Counted from the first letter of the stretch, positions 43,186 to 56,142 are shown. The stretch: 64,000 nt of DNA from Filosporella fistucella (GCA_030077755.1 JAQJZZ010000001.1:434001-498000), one strand, 5' to 3'. The notes: generated by a model not told the origin, from the sequence alone. Program-made: numbers and translations.

Positions 43186-45555
43186 TCATGCGCTCCATGG
43201 CTTGGCTGTAGGTTGCCAATCCTGTGCAACTTTTCCCACATTTCCGTTAGTCGGTGGTGCGGGGGCCGCATACCATTCGATCTTAATCGTCTCATCTTTA
43301 CTCAATTTCTGTCCCTTGTGCCAGAGCTCGAATCTGATGTCTGCTGGACCAAGTGCAACTTTCACAACATACTCAATCCGATGATATTTGTCGCCGGTGT
43401 TATACCAGTGTCGGTTTTTCAGCTTGAATAAACTTAGTGGTAGACTGGAAAAGTCGGATGTCATTTCGCAGACTCTGTGGCAATCTGGTGTTGTTAGTTA
43501 CTTTATGCTGCAAGTTGGAGAGGAGTGGGGAAGCCCTACATTGGTTGAACACCATTGGTAACGCATCTTTCTCCAAGTCACAAGTTACGACCGAAGTGGG
43601 AAATATTCTCGCCGGATTCGGATTCATGGAAGTAGACGGCGAGCATTTGCTTGTGAATTGCTTCACGATTGGCTGGTCAATTGAGACAGGCTCACCCTAA
43701 TCAAAGTCAGTCAATCCAATCATCCCAAAAGTTCATTGCCTCGCTAACCTGCTTGATAAACCAACTGATACAGTTAGGAATGTATAATTTTCCATCCAAC
43801 GCGTCCTTTTGTGGCGTATGACCGAAATGTCTAGGGTCCTGTGGATTGTAAAGCGTTTTACACATTGTCCCATAAGAAGCGCGACTACACCTCCATCCTA
43901 ACACTGATTTACCACTTTTCAGCTTCTGTATCCTGTCTACTACAATTCCTTTGCATACTACAAGCTGTGGCTCTGGTGCAACCCTCACTTGTAGTGCTTG
44001 TGCGTTGGGGAATTGGGATCTGCCTGCAGAGTAGCGGTCTTTGAGTCGTTTCTGTACGTATGCTGAGTTTCCGAGGCCGCCAGAGAGCACAAGATGTGCA
44101 ACTTGCTCATAAGCGAATTTCTGCTGCAGTCGGCCAAGTTGTTTGTCGATCAGCTCGAAAAGTTTTACTATCTTCGATACGTCAGTGCTTGGCCTCAACA
44201 TGAAAGTGGTAATTGGAGGGCGGCATACTTGTGCATCAAAGAACCCTTGGATCTCATCTCGACGGAATTTCATTTCCCCGTAACTAATACCCGCACCCTC
44301 ATTCACATAACGTCTATCCAACTTTGGTATTGCGACAGTAAAGAACTCGGTGTCGTCGTCGGAAGATCCGTATTCACATTTCGCGTTCTGGTACTCTTTG
44401 CTTTTTGCCATCTGCCACGCGATTTCCTCGATCTCTTTCGGATGGAGGCCGGTGGGTATACTTCTGTCTGCGTAGACGAGGCGCTGATTGACCGCGTCAT
44501 CGAAAGCTTTGTCTAGTTGGACTGAACCTATAGTGTCACCTTCGAATCGTCAGTTTTGAATATGAGACAACGTGGGCTCATTGGCAAAGACTCACCAAGT
44601 ACAACATCTATCTGTTCCAAGCTCAGGGACCCCAATCCGCCAGTATTTGTGACCCGCAATACGCTTAAATCCTAGGCTGGTCAATCATTTGTGATCACCT
44701 TTCCTTGGGAAACTCACAGTTGTTCCTCCTCCTACATCACACACTAACAAGATATCCCTCTCCTGAAATATCTTTGGGAACATCCTGGCCGTATGCACCG
44801 CCGCAGCTTCCGCCTCGGTCAAACCTATATCCGCTCTGTGATTTCTATGTCTCCCAAACCCCGCACGCTCTATCGTTGACCTGAATCTCTCTACTGTGGG
44901 CACCGGTTTCCATGTTGTCGGCACACTGAATATGAACTCGATACAAGCATCCTCCCATCTATTCGCAAGTTCGCCTTGTAATCGTTGTTGAATCGTTTGA
45001 TAGAGGAGTCGGAAGAAATCGCAGTACCTGTGAGTCGTCAGTTACTTCAATTAAGGAGTATGGACGGAAAACATACAGCCTTTCTACTTCTTGCATGGAT
45101 GAAGGGCAGATTCCTTCCAGATGCGGATCATTGAGAGCTTGCCGTAGTTTATCATCGTCGAGGTATGTTTTGAACCATTCCTTGCAATCTTTATCGTCGC
45201 TCAATTGCTCGAGTGGGTTTTCTGATATGAACCCCCAAGATGAAGGAGTTGTAGAATTATTCGGGTATACGAGCATCGTTGGCACCTTTTCATTATTGTC
45301 AGCTTTTTCACTATCATACCGCTCTCAGCATGGTCAGTCATATTCGTTTTACCTACTTTGTCATTGTTTGCATTGGCTTTTCCTGGCCATTTTTGAATCC
45401 ATCTCACTGTTTCTTCTCCAGTCGCAACATTGCAAAATGCTACTCCGGTACCTAGCTTTGTGAGTATTTCAATCAATGACTCCAGTGGAAGGCATACATG
45501 TCATGCCAAAGTCAATAGCAATCACTAGCTCTGGTCGGGGTCCATCGCTCGCCAT
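43186..45555 (-). CDS. Hsp70-like ATPase-domain protein
   Basis: Actin-like ATPase of the Hsp70 superfamily, of the divergent type expanded in filamentous fungi. Eight exons, 45498-45555, 45357-45451, 45077-45285, 44718-45027, 44596-44671, 43749-44527, 43540-43696 and 43186-43484, encode 660 residues; phases agree at all seven junctions. Nucleotide-binding signatures: phosphate-1 AIDFGMTCTGVAF (DFGMT in place of DLGTT), phosphate-2 LLVCDVGGGTTDLSVL, and the adenosine motif HLVLSGGLGNSAYVQKRL. Also EFIFSVPTTWKP and GLTEAEAAAVHTA. The C-terminus (KVALGPADIRFELWHKGQKL) replaces a classical Hsp70 substrate-binding domain and lid, and there is no EEVD tail. Probably cytosolic; chaperone activity is unproven for this group. 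Confidence 0.88.
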
Positions 45556-46170
45556 ATTTCCAATTAGTGTAGAAGAAATTGCCAATGACAGTCTCGTTGA
45601 GGATGAAGAAAGGTAGAAAATATTGAGCTGCACTACGTCCCCAAGGCTGTGTATCTTCGAAGCTCAATAATACCACAGCCTCTATAATACCAAGTCATTT
45701 TACGGTAATCACAGAAGGGAACAGCCGTTCGTGCAACGCCTAGTTTCACATTTATTAAGCCAATTGCAGAGTATCACAAACCGGCCGCAATGACTTCCAG
45801 AATTGGAGCAGCCATGCAGAAAACATGCATCTTCACGTGGTCCAGAAGTCTGGGAGTTGGTGAAGGATTGGAAGGACGATGCGGGTCGAACTATCCTCGC
45901 CAACCGTGTTTGCAGTTCGAACGTGCTTTTTTGGAATATTGGTGGAGCTGAGGCGCTCAGCCTTCGGATGTTACCTGCACCTCTTGCGGGAAACGGGGGC
46001 GGAAACATATGATCCGTGCGATCATAGAGCCTCACATGCTCGAGCAGATTGAGATTTGACTCTTTGCACTTACACAGCTTCTCCTTCCACGTTTTCAACA
46101 GACAGAGAGTGTTGTGCAACTACATACTTCGCTGTTTTCTTTCTATTCAACTCGAATCTGAAAAATCACC
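45556..46170. other. Divergent promoter region
   Basis: 615 bp between the start codons of the Hsp70-like and membrane-protein genes, so both promoters lie here. Minus- and plus-strand frames over this stretch have no protein features. Confidence 0.5.
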
Positions 46171-47562
46171 ATGGCCAGCTGCACTTTAGCTGAGATCAAA
46201 GTACCAGTCGTAGTGTGCGGTGGAGTGCCTCCGATTAGCACTGCGTTCACCTATTGCCCGCTTGACAACGCTCCAGCGAGTGTATACAGAGTGTGTGACG
46301 CTCAAGAGCCTGGTATTCCGGCGTCATCTGGACTAGCATGTTATGATTGCGGACAAATGGGAGCATCTACAACTCAATCTAAGTCTTCAACCTCGAGCAA
46401 AATATCGCCGTCACCAACATCTACACACAGTACCGAAGTTCCCAGCACAACTAATTTGAGCGCTTCTCCTGCGGGCACAAGAAGCGTCTCTTTACCTACA
46501 GGATCGAACAATGGGACATCGGGGACGCCAGTACCAACCATAGTTCCAGTCGCGTCTAGCAAGAAGGGAGATGTTACAAAAGGAGCTGCAGCGGGAATCG
46601 GAATTGGAGCTGCTCTCTTTGGGGCTCTCGCAGCAGCGCTCATTCTCTTCTTTTTATTCAGGAGGAAAAGAGGCACCAGAAACTCACCAGAAGATCATCT
46701 CGGATCCAATGGAGCGATGTACGGCGATAGGGAGAAAGATGGCGTGAGTGCAGCTGTTGTGCCCATTCGAGGTGGTGTTGTTACAAACGTTGACCATCTA
46801 CTGCCTATGCCTGCCGAAGACGACGCCATCAAGGGAGGACTGTCGAGAATTCGCGATGCAGTGAAGAATCACGTTCAGAATTACTATCACAACGGGCCAA
46901 TCACTCAAGCTATCGACGAGACCAGGCTTTCTGAACTGGCACATGCTCTAAATCTTTCGCCTTCCTCGACTTCGGGCCTGTTTATTAATCCAGCGACTCG
47001 ATTTGCAGCTATCAGACTTTTTCTTGCGCATTCAATTCTCTCAAGATGTGTTGGAAGAACGGACGGACGAGAAAGCCTTCTACCAATTGAAATTTCCGTG
47101 CTTGCTGGGTATCAAAATAGTAAGTTCCGCAGCTCTAAAAATGACATGCTCTAATGGAAACTTTCAGCACACCCAGCTCTCTTCAGCAAATGGAAGACAA
47201 TTTCGGGCGCGTTGTTGAACCAGAAATACAGCCAACAACTTTCTGACACCGATCCACGGCTCGCAAGCATTTCGCAAACACTTTCAGCCATCGAGCCAGT
47301 GCTTCAGCCATTCGCCAATCCAAATACAGATCCTGCAGCTCGACACAGGAACCTAGAAGGAATTATGAAGCGGGCAGCGCAATTCGCATTCCTTCTTTTC
47401 TCACAACCCGGCTCCTTCCACTTTGACTTTTCAGGTGCAAACCAGCTGAACAACCTAGTTGTCTTTCCATCCCTCTTACAGACAGTAAATGATGAGGCTG
47501 AGCCGCTTTCGCCCCCGCGAGTTCTCACTGAGAAGGAGATTGTTTCTGGATTGGGACCGTAA
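46171..47562 (+). CDS. Single-pass membrane protein with Cys-rich head and Ser/Thr-rich stalk
   Basis: Two exons, 46171-47119 and 47168-47562, encode 447 residues. Residues 1-65 contain six cysteines (SCTLAEI, VVCGGVPP, YCPLDN, RVCDAQ, ACYDCG). A Ser/Thr/Pro-rich stalk (about 66-135) precedes one hydrophobic helix, GIGIGAALFGALAAALILFF, immediately followed by FRRKRG, so the stalk is outside and the 290-residue tail is cytosolic. The tail holds a helical module (NYYHNGPITQAIDETRLSEL; PATRFAAIRLFLAHSIL; LNQKYSQQLSDTDPRL) seen in many filamentous fungal plasma-membrane proteins. The design resembles cell-wall stress sensors, but there is no WSC domain and no obvious signal peptide. Role unknown. 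Confidence 0.85.
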
Positions 47563-48351
47563 TTGTTGGTATTGTTGCATTGCATGCTTGTGGCTTACAC
47601 TAGCAATCTTCTTTGGTTGTGACAGGTAGTTTGTGGAAAGAGCGGGAAGTACACGGATGGTGTCACTGTATACATTAATATGATTCGTTCTTGGCGTCTG
47701 TTATCTCATGCGGGAATCGAATGATGGGGTGGTAGTGAGGCTCTGACGGGATGGATATAATATGTGGCGTTTTTATATACTTGCTTTTCTATACCCCGCA
47801 TCATACGTGCCGTGCGTAAAAACAGCTGTCTCGCAGTCGAGGCTGTGAGAACGAATCGGCTTGTCGTGATTGGACACCTCGTAAAGGAGGATTCAGAGGG
47901 ACTGTAATTCCAGTAAACGTGAATCGGATATCTATTTGCAATCTTGGTAATTACTAGTGGGTTAGGTTTTGCAGGAATAGGAGATGAGACATAAATCTAC
48001 GAGACCATAGTATAGAGAATATCTAAATTTCTGGAAGTCTAAGCTTGATGTTTGCTTCTTATGTCGGAAGCTGCTTTTCCCGCCATAGTCATTGGCGAGT
48101 TTACAGCTCTGTGCGACTTGGTCATGCGGTGAGCTACGGCAGACAGCATCTATCAGGAAACGATGAGAATCTGTTCCTCTTGAAGCATCAACGACAAGTT
48201 GAAACTCACGAGGCAAGAATGAGTATTCTAATCGAGGCTGAGTACGTATTATGCATACATTGTGCATGAGGCTCAGCTGTCAAATCGTGACCAGCGCTTA
48301 GCAGCTCAATCAGACATCCCACCTGCACGCTTCAATCAGAAGCCGACAACA
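47563..48351. other. Intergenic, no gene recognised
   Basis: About 790 bp. Small frames only. The right 100 bp form the leader of the gene at 48352. Confidence 0.5.
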
Positions 48352-51227
48352 ATGGCCGATCCGTTCAGTATCACGGCTGTGTTTGCGTTTATGAACAGCG
48401 CATTAAAGTTCTCTGAATACGCAGTGAAGCTTTACACAGTCGAATCCGAGAACGGCGTGTTTGTTCGTCTCATCCAGACCGTGCGACAGGATCTTGAAGA
48501 GACAGAACGGCTACTCACAGTCCCTACGGTGCGAGAAACACTCTTGAGTACCCCAGCGAAGATTCCGTGGATCAAAAGCGTGATTATCGGTACGAAGTCT
48601 TCTCTTAACGATATTGGCAGATGGGTGGAGAGGGTCAGGGGCGATAAGGAAGGTTACGGTAGTGCGACCTGGGACAGCAGAATTAGATGGGTTTTTAATG
48701 ATCACGATAAATTGGTCAACCGACAATTGGAATTATCGACAAGTCACCAGGCACTGTCTACAGTGTTGAATTTTCTTATACCTTTGGAGAAGACGACAGG
48801 AAGTATGGAAACTAAAACGGAATCTGCTGCGGGGTATCAAGCGACTGTCTTTCTCGATGAGTATTTGAGTCCGGCGCAAAGGAGAAAGAAAGCACGGAGA
48901 CTACAGGAAGCTTCGAAGAAAGAGGATGGTGATAGTGAGTCGATGCAACTCTTGCACAAGCTTCAAACCTAATTTAATTATCAGACAGCTCCGTGCCCCG
49001 GCCTCAGCAGTCGAGCACATCGACGAGTTCCATCCCATCTTATAATTCCGAAAAGCCAGCTCCATCTTATCTTGGAGGAAGATTGCCAGATTTTTCAGCT
49101 TCGAATGCCGCAATCAATCAGCAACCCTTGAGCTCACGATCACCCCCTCCGTGGTTTTCTGCTTATTCCAATAATGTCTCGGCTCCAAGGGCCCTAGAGC
49201 TTCCCAGATCAGGTCAATCAACTAGCCAAACATCGGCAGTCAGCGAAGACGCTTCACGTCTTCCAACAACCTCCTCACATCAAGAGTATACCACGCCCTC
49301 CCAAACGCCTTCATCTGAACAATCATTGCCGTATAGACCAAGCTTGAACAGCCATTCTATTCCGCAATCACAACTATACCAAACCCCTCCTCCACTATAT
49401 ACAGAAACCGATTCATGGAAGAGCACATCTCAAAATTCTGTCCTACCAGCTATACCAACTCCTCAACCCTCGCCGAAGTTGAGCGGTCCACTACAACCTG
49501 CGTCACCACCACTATCTGATACGAGCCCCCCGTGTCACTTTTTAAACTCTACATCTATTGTGTCTCCGCAGAACCACAAACACATTGGAACTTCGTCCGA
49601 GCTTAATACACCTCCGCAGCTTTCCCCACCAGCGGCTACAGATGGGTACTTTAATCGAACGGAACATGAGAAAGTGTTGGATTCAGATTCTAATCCTGCC
49701 CTTCACCACACTTCGGCGTCTAAACTATCCAAAGTCACTGCCCAACCGCAACGTACACCACCATCGCCACCAGAGAAACCTCTTTCATTCGCCCAACATG
49801 AGCTACCATGGGATACATCAAGCCGAGTACGTATGCAAGAAAAATCATCAATCCAACCAGAACATCAGGCAACGGACATGCCTAAGCAATGGGATTTGCA
49901 ATCACAAATACCTCCCGTTGCCGAACCCATTCATCATGACGCCCGATGGTCACTACCATCTCAATCCCAGATAACATCACCACCGGAATCAGTAGCCAGT
50001 CTATCCACTGTTATCAATCGGAGTCAGCTTCACACCTTTAATGCGTTTGGTCCTATTAATCCCTTCGATTACGTGGCGGAACTAGATTCTAGCGAGGAGA
50101 GAAAAGATGCTTTGTCAGATTCTAAGAATCAGCCAGCTCCATTGACAGGCGCCGTTTCTGAGTGGTTGATAGCACAAGTCGAATTGCCTGCTGAGAGCAT
50201 TCAAATGAAGGCCGTGGGCCTTGCGGAAGAAACAAAACCTCATATTCCTCCTGAGCGAATGAATAGAATGAGTGGCAAAGAATATCAATCACATGAATCC
50301 ACATATCCGACCTCGACAGCTGAGATGGAAGATATCACCCCGGCAAGAAGCTCGCAGCATGCAAAGCAGCAAAGCAGAGACAATATGAACGAAGTACAAC
50401 TGCCATTGTTCGCAGAGTCTATAATACCTAAAGCATCCCAATTCGCTCAAGCTGAAGAGAAAATTGTAGTGGAACCACATTCTATGACAAATTTTTCGCG
50501 CAGCTCAACAGCACATCTCTCTACGGAATACAGTGACCTTCCGGAGGTAGTGAGTCACGAACACCACTACACTGGGGAGAATTCAACGGAATACTCTCCA
50601 AGACCCTTCTTTCGATCTGCAACCGATCAAACAAACACTCCCTACACATCTTCTCCATCCTTGCAAAGCGCTTCATTCGGATCGCCTGGATCTCCATACA
50701 AAGCATATTCTCGCCCCAACTCTGCATTCGACAGCCAAGCACAAACACCAACTACCACATACCAATATCGTAGCTTCACCGAATACCCAACTCAGCCCTC
50801 CAGACCAGCGCTTCCTAATCCTTATCACTCGTACCCTGCCCCACCCTCCACAACTCCAAGTTTTAGCAATATGGAGCCTAGTCGTTTAAACTACAATGAT
50901 TCACGCAGATGGACCCATACCCCAGCTCAATCTCTCCGCTCTATGAGTAGTGTTAGTTCTATAAGCACATACTCTCCTTCGCCATTACCTTCATCCTTGG
51001 CTCAATCGAGAGAACAACCAAATCCATACCGTGAGAGAGGCAATAGTTTGAGAGAAATGAGGAGTGTGGGTACTTTTGAGGAAGTGGGAAGGTCGAGGAT
51101 GTGGGGTGCTGGGAGGGAAGTGAGATCTAGTATTGCTGAAGCAGATGAGAATGGCAAGGAAGTGGAGGAGTGGGTTATGAAGCAAGACTTAGAAGATAGA
51201 CAGCATGACAGGCAGGGGATGAATTGA
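48352..51227 (+). CDS. Large protein with helical N-terminal domain and Pro/Ser/Gln-rich tail
   Basis: Exons 48352-48934 and 48985-51227 encode 941 residues. The first 200 residues are a helical domain opening MADPFSITAVFAFMNSALKF and continuing with ENGVFVRLIQTVRQDLEETE. This resembles the fungal N-terminal helical domains found on STAND/NACHT proteins and related orphans (MADPFS/AxxxGxA openings). It is not followed by a NACHT or any other folded domain. The remaining 740 residues are disordered and rich in Ser, Pro, Gln and Tyr, with short basic patches. The C-terminus (RSRMWGAGREVRSSIAEADE) may be a small conserved tip. Role unknown; a scaffold or signalling adaptor is inference. Confidence 0.85.
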
Positions 51228-51578
51228 TGTGTATATGAATGAAATGAGTAATATGTTCTAATGCTATACACGAAAAGAATTTTATATTGATCCATGCAAA
51301 GTTAGTAAATGTATTATAGTAGAAGCAGCAATGCTATTCTCTCGATTTCAATGATTCACGGAGCAAGGCTGGCTTGTATGCCCTCTCTAGATATGTAAGA
51401 AAACCAGCATCTCCTATTGCTTCCCCATATCCACAGACCACAACACAAGTTACTTTACACACCATAGATACTTACAACACTCGAACAGTATCTCCAACAG
51501 AAAGAAGCAAGGGATAATTTGAAGGATAAGCCCAGAACAGCTAGCCTCAGTTTAGTCTATCCCATATCAAGTCAAAAT
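51228..51578. other. Short intergenic region
   Basis: 3' flank of the large disordered protein and leader of a small Cys-rich gene; nothing else seen. Confidence 0.4.
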
Positions 51579-51833
51579 ATGTGTTTTATTGAAAGGTACA
51601 CATTCATGGGATGCCCCCATGGACCTCACGAGTATGACGACTACGTACCTTGCGGTCGTCAAACGGGGATGGCCACTACGAGGGCGCAGAAACGAGAAGC
51701 AGTCAGAACATGTAGATGGAACCAGGGCGAACTAGAATGGGATGGGGTTCGCGGTCCAACTGTAATCCTAAAAGGGGATCCTGGTGGAGAATGTCCAGAG
51801 TGCAGAGATATATCGCGTGCTCTCACTCAATAA
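51579..51833 (+). CDS. Small Cys-rich hypothetical protein, 84 residues
   Basis: An ATG-initiated single-exon frame: MCFIERYTFMGCPHGPHEYD ... PCGRQTG ... VRTCRWNQGELEWDG ... GGECPECRDISRALTQ. Seven cysteines and two histidines, including a CPEC pair, suggest zinc binding. Similar tiny cytosolic Cys proteins (MCxxxxxxxxCxHG openings) are common in filamentous ascomycetes and uncharacterised. There is no signal peptide. Confidence 0.6.
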   Translation: MCFIERYTFMGCPHGPHEYDDYVPCGRQTGMATTRAQKREAVRTCRWNQGELEWDGVRGPTVILKGDPGGECPECRDISRALTQ

Positions 51834-54254
51834 AGACTTCTGGGGGTATTTAGGGCCTGTTTCCCATTACTCATTCATCTGGAGGACGATAGTGGTGGGT
51901 TAACAGGGCTGTGAAGGGATTTTAGCTGCAATCGTGGAGAGTTTTGGAGGTTTCATTTACTTAGCGGTTCAACGGTTTAATAGAAATCATCGTTGGTTTA
52001 TGTCTTGGCATACAGTAGGTTGACAGTGTACATGCGGGCATCTTTCAATGAAGCGCTTTCTAAGTTCTGATTCGTCTCTTGATTCTTTTGATGAATATCA
52101 ACTAGGGTTGCGAGTGCTATTCAACGACACGTTCCTGCAGGTAGCCATATCTCGCTGGTACCTGTACGTTCAAGTGATTGAGAGCTATTGAATGTTCCGT
52201 TTTATATTCAGGGTGACGACTTTGATTATTCTACGATTCAACACAATTCTATCGCATGTCCTAATCATAAACCTGGTGGTCTGCACCTTAGATCTCTAGG
52301 CTGTTGTACAGTATTCCCAAATATCATTCCACCCAATTTTGATTTGAGTCATCATAATCATCTCTCTGACTTTTCCAGATTCTTGAATAATTCTACCCTA
52401 AATCTCCTATATTTCTGACATACCTCGACTTTCTTGACCCTCGGCTTCTCTGTCAACTTCAGGCTGCTCATCTTGTTCCTCGCATTTACACTTGCTTCTC
52501 TCCTTTCGTCCATCCGCCATGTCTTGTTAAAATATCCGCTATCATTTTTAACGTAAGATCGAGCTCGCGCTTTTCGTCATCCTTTGCGCTCCGGAGATGT
52601 TTCACTAACGATTGCTTCCCTCCCTGCCTATAGTCAACTTTACCACGAAGGGAGTTATTGGTTATATTATCTTGAAGTCGTGCATTCTCCACCCGAGTGG
52701 ATGGGAGTTTAGTGGCGATGAGATCAAATTTTTTGTTTGCGTTGTGTGTAACATGGTGTATCTGTCTCCATATACCACCTGTGATTCGGTTGGGAAGAGA
52801 TATGGTGTTGCAAGTCCAGGGACTCTCCGGAAACTTTCCAAATGTCGCTGAGATTGTACTCGGTTGGGGCTTCTTCTCGTTTACGAAGCTCCTAGTCGTT
52901 TAACAACTTTGAGTCTCTAGTGGGTGCTTTTGAACCTATTGGTTCGTCAACTCCTGGCTAATCTGGCCGGAAGTTGTGGGATTACCTTTCAAAGGGAGCT
53001 CATTCCAGCTGTTCAGGCAGTGTCTTGGACTTCGAGTCTTGTAGTTGAAGATATGGAGACTTCGTACATTATCATAGAGTACCGAAATGCAAAAATACAT
53101 AATTTAGCCACAAATTCTAAACTGAAAGTTGATTCAAATTATTGTGAAAACATCAGGGTATGAATTCCAAGAGGAATGTATATTCATATATTATCAAAGT
53201 TTGCAATTGCACATCAAGAACTTGTCCTTGTATTGTCCCAGAAAAAGGAAAGACTTTAGTATTATATTGTTATTATATAAAACCGCTGCTTAATGAATAT
53301 CCGTGTATGACCGGCTTGCAGCTAAATTGTTCTGATGGGATCTGTGACAAGTAATATATGTCTAAGTAAATCAAAACCTTGAGAATTGAAATATATCAAT
53401 ATATATGTGTCCATCTGGTTGTGTTTGTATTGCTAGGTTAGCGATTTAGTGCACGGATGGAAGTGAGTAGACAGTTTGCCGTCCTTATACAAGTATACCC
53501 ACTCGGACTAATTAGTTTTCAGAGAAGTTATGTACAGGCTGTCGGAATATGACTTGCCAACCACCATATTGTGTTTGGAGTTGAAGCGAATCAGTAATAA
53601 TTGTATACATAGACATCAGAAGGTCTCCGAAAGCTCAGAACAATCGGGGCTGACTTTGTATCGAGCGAGGGTGACATGAAGTGAGAAAAGGCTAGCAACA
53701 ATATGATTGTGCGTCTCAGAACTAGCAATTGAGCTACCACAGGGCAGATTGTACTCAGCAAACAATCTGCAGACCTGGGCAACTATTTGGGTGTCTATGC
53801 ACAAACACATAGCCCAATGGAAAATTATTCTGCCAAGCCGATTCCTATAATACTCATGAAAATATAAGAACGCTTCGGCACTTGGAGTATCTTTCTACCT
53901 CACAAAAAATAAATATAATATACTGCAATAGCTAGGTACAATACTATCAGGTCAACTTTTTTTGTGATATTTTGCTGATATATACGCTCATTAACTTGGT
54001 ATTTGTTCCAAAAGCTTGTAGTTATAGCTGTATGAAACAACCTTTGATGAGTGCAAGGAATGTAAGTCTTGTCACTGTGACTCTTACCATATTACACTTA
54101 TCACAAAATATCCTGGCTAAATGTCTATCCTTTCGAAATCTACTACAGATTGAAGTTGCGAATTCAACTATAAACTTTACCGTGGAATGACTGTGTTCAA
54201 CATATCCACGACTTGATAGAATCCTCTCTTCACCCGCTCCTGAACAAGCCTCAA
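51834..54254. other. Large AT-rich intergenic region
   Basis: 2.4 kb with no supported gene. Frames of 60-80 codons are scattered on both strands without motifs or adjoining splice signals. Confidence 0.5.
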
Positions 54255-54596
54255 TTATCCGGCTAGCTTCTCTGATACTGACACAGAATCAATATAGATG
54301 AGAGGACTATTCACACAGTTCCCGATATAAATCCCGAATTCCTCTTCCTTCTCATTCGCAATCCAATCCACGGAGAAGATTCTCCAGTCCATAGTAACTT
54401 GAGACTCATATATAACACGAGATGTTGTTCCATGTGAGATCTCAATACTGCAAAGGCGCGTATCCGAAGCACCAGCATCTGCCCGCATCCAGATTGTAAA
54501 GTCATAGAGAGTGCACTTCGTAGCTCCAGTCACAAATTGGTATACGAGAGAAGTCGTATTTCGGGGATATCGTGAGAAGCCTGCTACTCTCATCAT
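54255..54596 (-). pseudogene. Fragment of a carbohydrate-binding-like (galactose-binding fold) domain
   Basis: A 113-codon frame whose sequence follows the pattern of CBM-like jelly-roll domains in fungal cell-surface proteins: VYQFVTGATKCTLYDFTIWM, a central Cys-x-x-x-I/V (RLCSIEISHG), TMDWRIFSVDWIA, then GIYIGNCVNSPLIYIDSVSV. It lacks a signal peptide, the usual first half of a secreted protein, and a convincing start. Its upstream flank is a G/C homopolymer (poly-C at about 54660-54674) and unrelated sequence. Probably the 3' remnant of a truncated gene; an intact small gene with unseen upstream exons is possible. Confidence 0.4.
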
Positions 54597-56142
54597 TCTC
54601 GTGAGAACGAGTGAGCATTAATTGTGATACCAGGAAAGAACCCCGCCCCCTTTCTGCGCCCCCCCCCCCCCACACCGCAAGAGAACTTAAGTTTATGAAG
54701 CTCTCCAAATTGTTTGAAAAGGAATGCACACTGTGTTCAAATATAAGAATAGCTCCTAATAAGGTTGGTTGATTCACCGGTATCTGACAATGACCGCGAT
54801 TTGGGCTCGGACCAGAGTTAGACCATCTGACTTCAGACTAGTAGAAAGCTTTTACTGTGACTCACGCCGACCAAAGCAGTATGCTCATATATACGCTTGA
54901 ACTCCAACTGTCCCGACGAACTCTCATCATATTGATGAACTCGATTTCTTGATGCCAACTATCATGGGTAGAAACTGGTGCAAACATGCTAGCACGTGAC
55001 ACGCTGCATGAAGTCTTCTGATTTCTTCCTCAATTGCCACTTGATTCGAGAACTTTATTTCAACCTCTTCATTGACAATTGCTATCGCATCCGTTTTCTC
55101 ATCAATTTTGTATTTTAACTGCTCAAAGTGAATTTTTGAATCACTACTTGAGCTTCGAGCAGCCTCGGCCTGATCAAAACTCCGACACATCGGACAGAAG
55201 TTTTTGCTTTCCCTCTAAGCGAATCACGTATATTCAGGGTCAACATGACAACATCCCTAGATCTACGTTTCTGTCCCTCTTCCCGTATTTTACCTGCAGA
55301 ACCCTATCACTGCCAACAGATAAGGGCACTAAAGCGTCAATTCCTCCGCATAGTAGTGGGGTCGGTAAATGATGCAAAAAGATATCGAATTGCCTCATTT
55401 TCGTTCAAGTATGGGCGAATTACGAAGCAGCTTTCTCAGAAATAGAGCGAAAGTCATGCAGCTTAAGGAAAACCATGTATCTCAGTGGATATGGCTGCTT
55501 ATCTTCTGGATTGCTTCATTTTCGCTTCCGATGACGATTTCACTGTCGTACGCCTTGCGTGATTGGTATTGGATGAGTTTTGGAATTCTTAGGAGAGGAG
55601 AGTTCGTGAAAGGGAATTGATCAATAGCATGTTAAGATTGGTCGATAGGGGGGGTGGGCCCTCCCACAGCCTCGGTATTGTCTTCTCTTTCTGCTTTGGC
55701 CTCGAAACACCCGATCTTCAGTACTAATGAGTTTGTACCCAGAGGGCTGGAGGGATACCCAGAATACTTGAGTCCGTTGTGGAAGTATGTTAAATGAGCA
55801 GACATAAATTACTGGCGCTTAACTTCTAGAATCGGTATATTCGACCTCCTACAACATACTCCGGGCATGTCCCCCGCAATTCTCAGCTACCTTCCTACTC
55901 CGTCATTGTGACAGCCCGCTGGTAAGGGTCATGCATGAACAAAATGGGACCAAGTTACGTTTCCTCCCCTAACGATTTAAAAACAATTCAACATCCATGT
56001 AATTATAAACGCCACCGGACATTAAATCTCTTGTCATCCAACCCAAGACATTGCTACATAACTCGCCATCAGCACGTCGTTGCTGGGCATCTTGATTTCA
56101 CTACCAAAACATCAATCAACGCTGTCTCTATCAGCCTCAGCC
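54597..56142. other. Intergenic with weak open frames
   Basis: Contains a poly-C tract near 54660. An 87-codon minus-strand frame at 54927-55190 has an ATG and a Glu/Lys helix (KYKIDEKTDAIAIVNEEVEI) and could be a tiny gene or a fragment. A plus-strand frame at 55369-55620 includes a hydrophobic segment (WIWLLIFWIASFSLPMTISL). Neither is convincing. The last 200 bp are the permease promoter and leader. Confidence 0.35.

Noticed and set aside
55369..55620. 83-codon plus-strand frame with a hydrophobic segment
   Set aside because: Isolated, no signature, and no neighbouring exons; kept only as a note in the intergenic entry.
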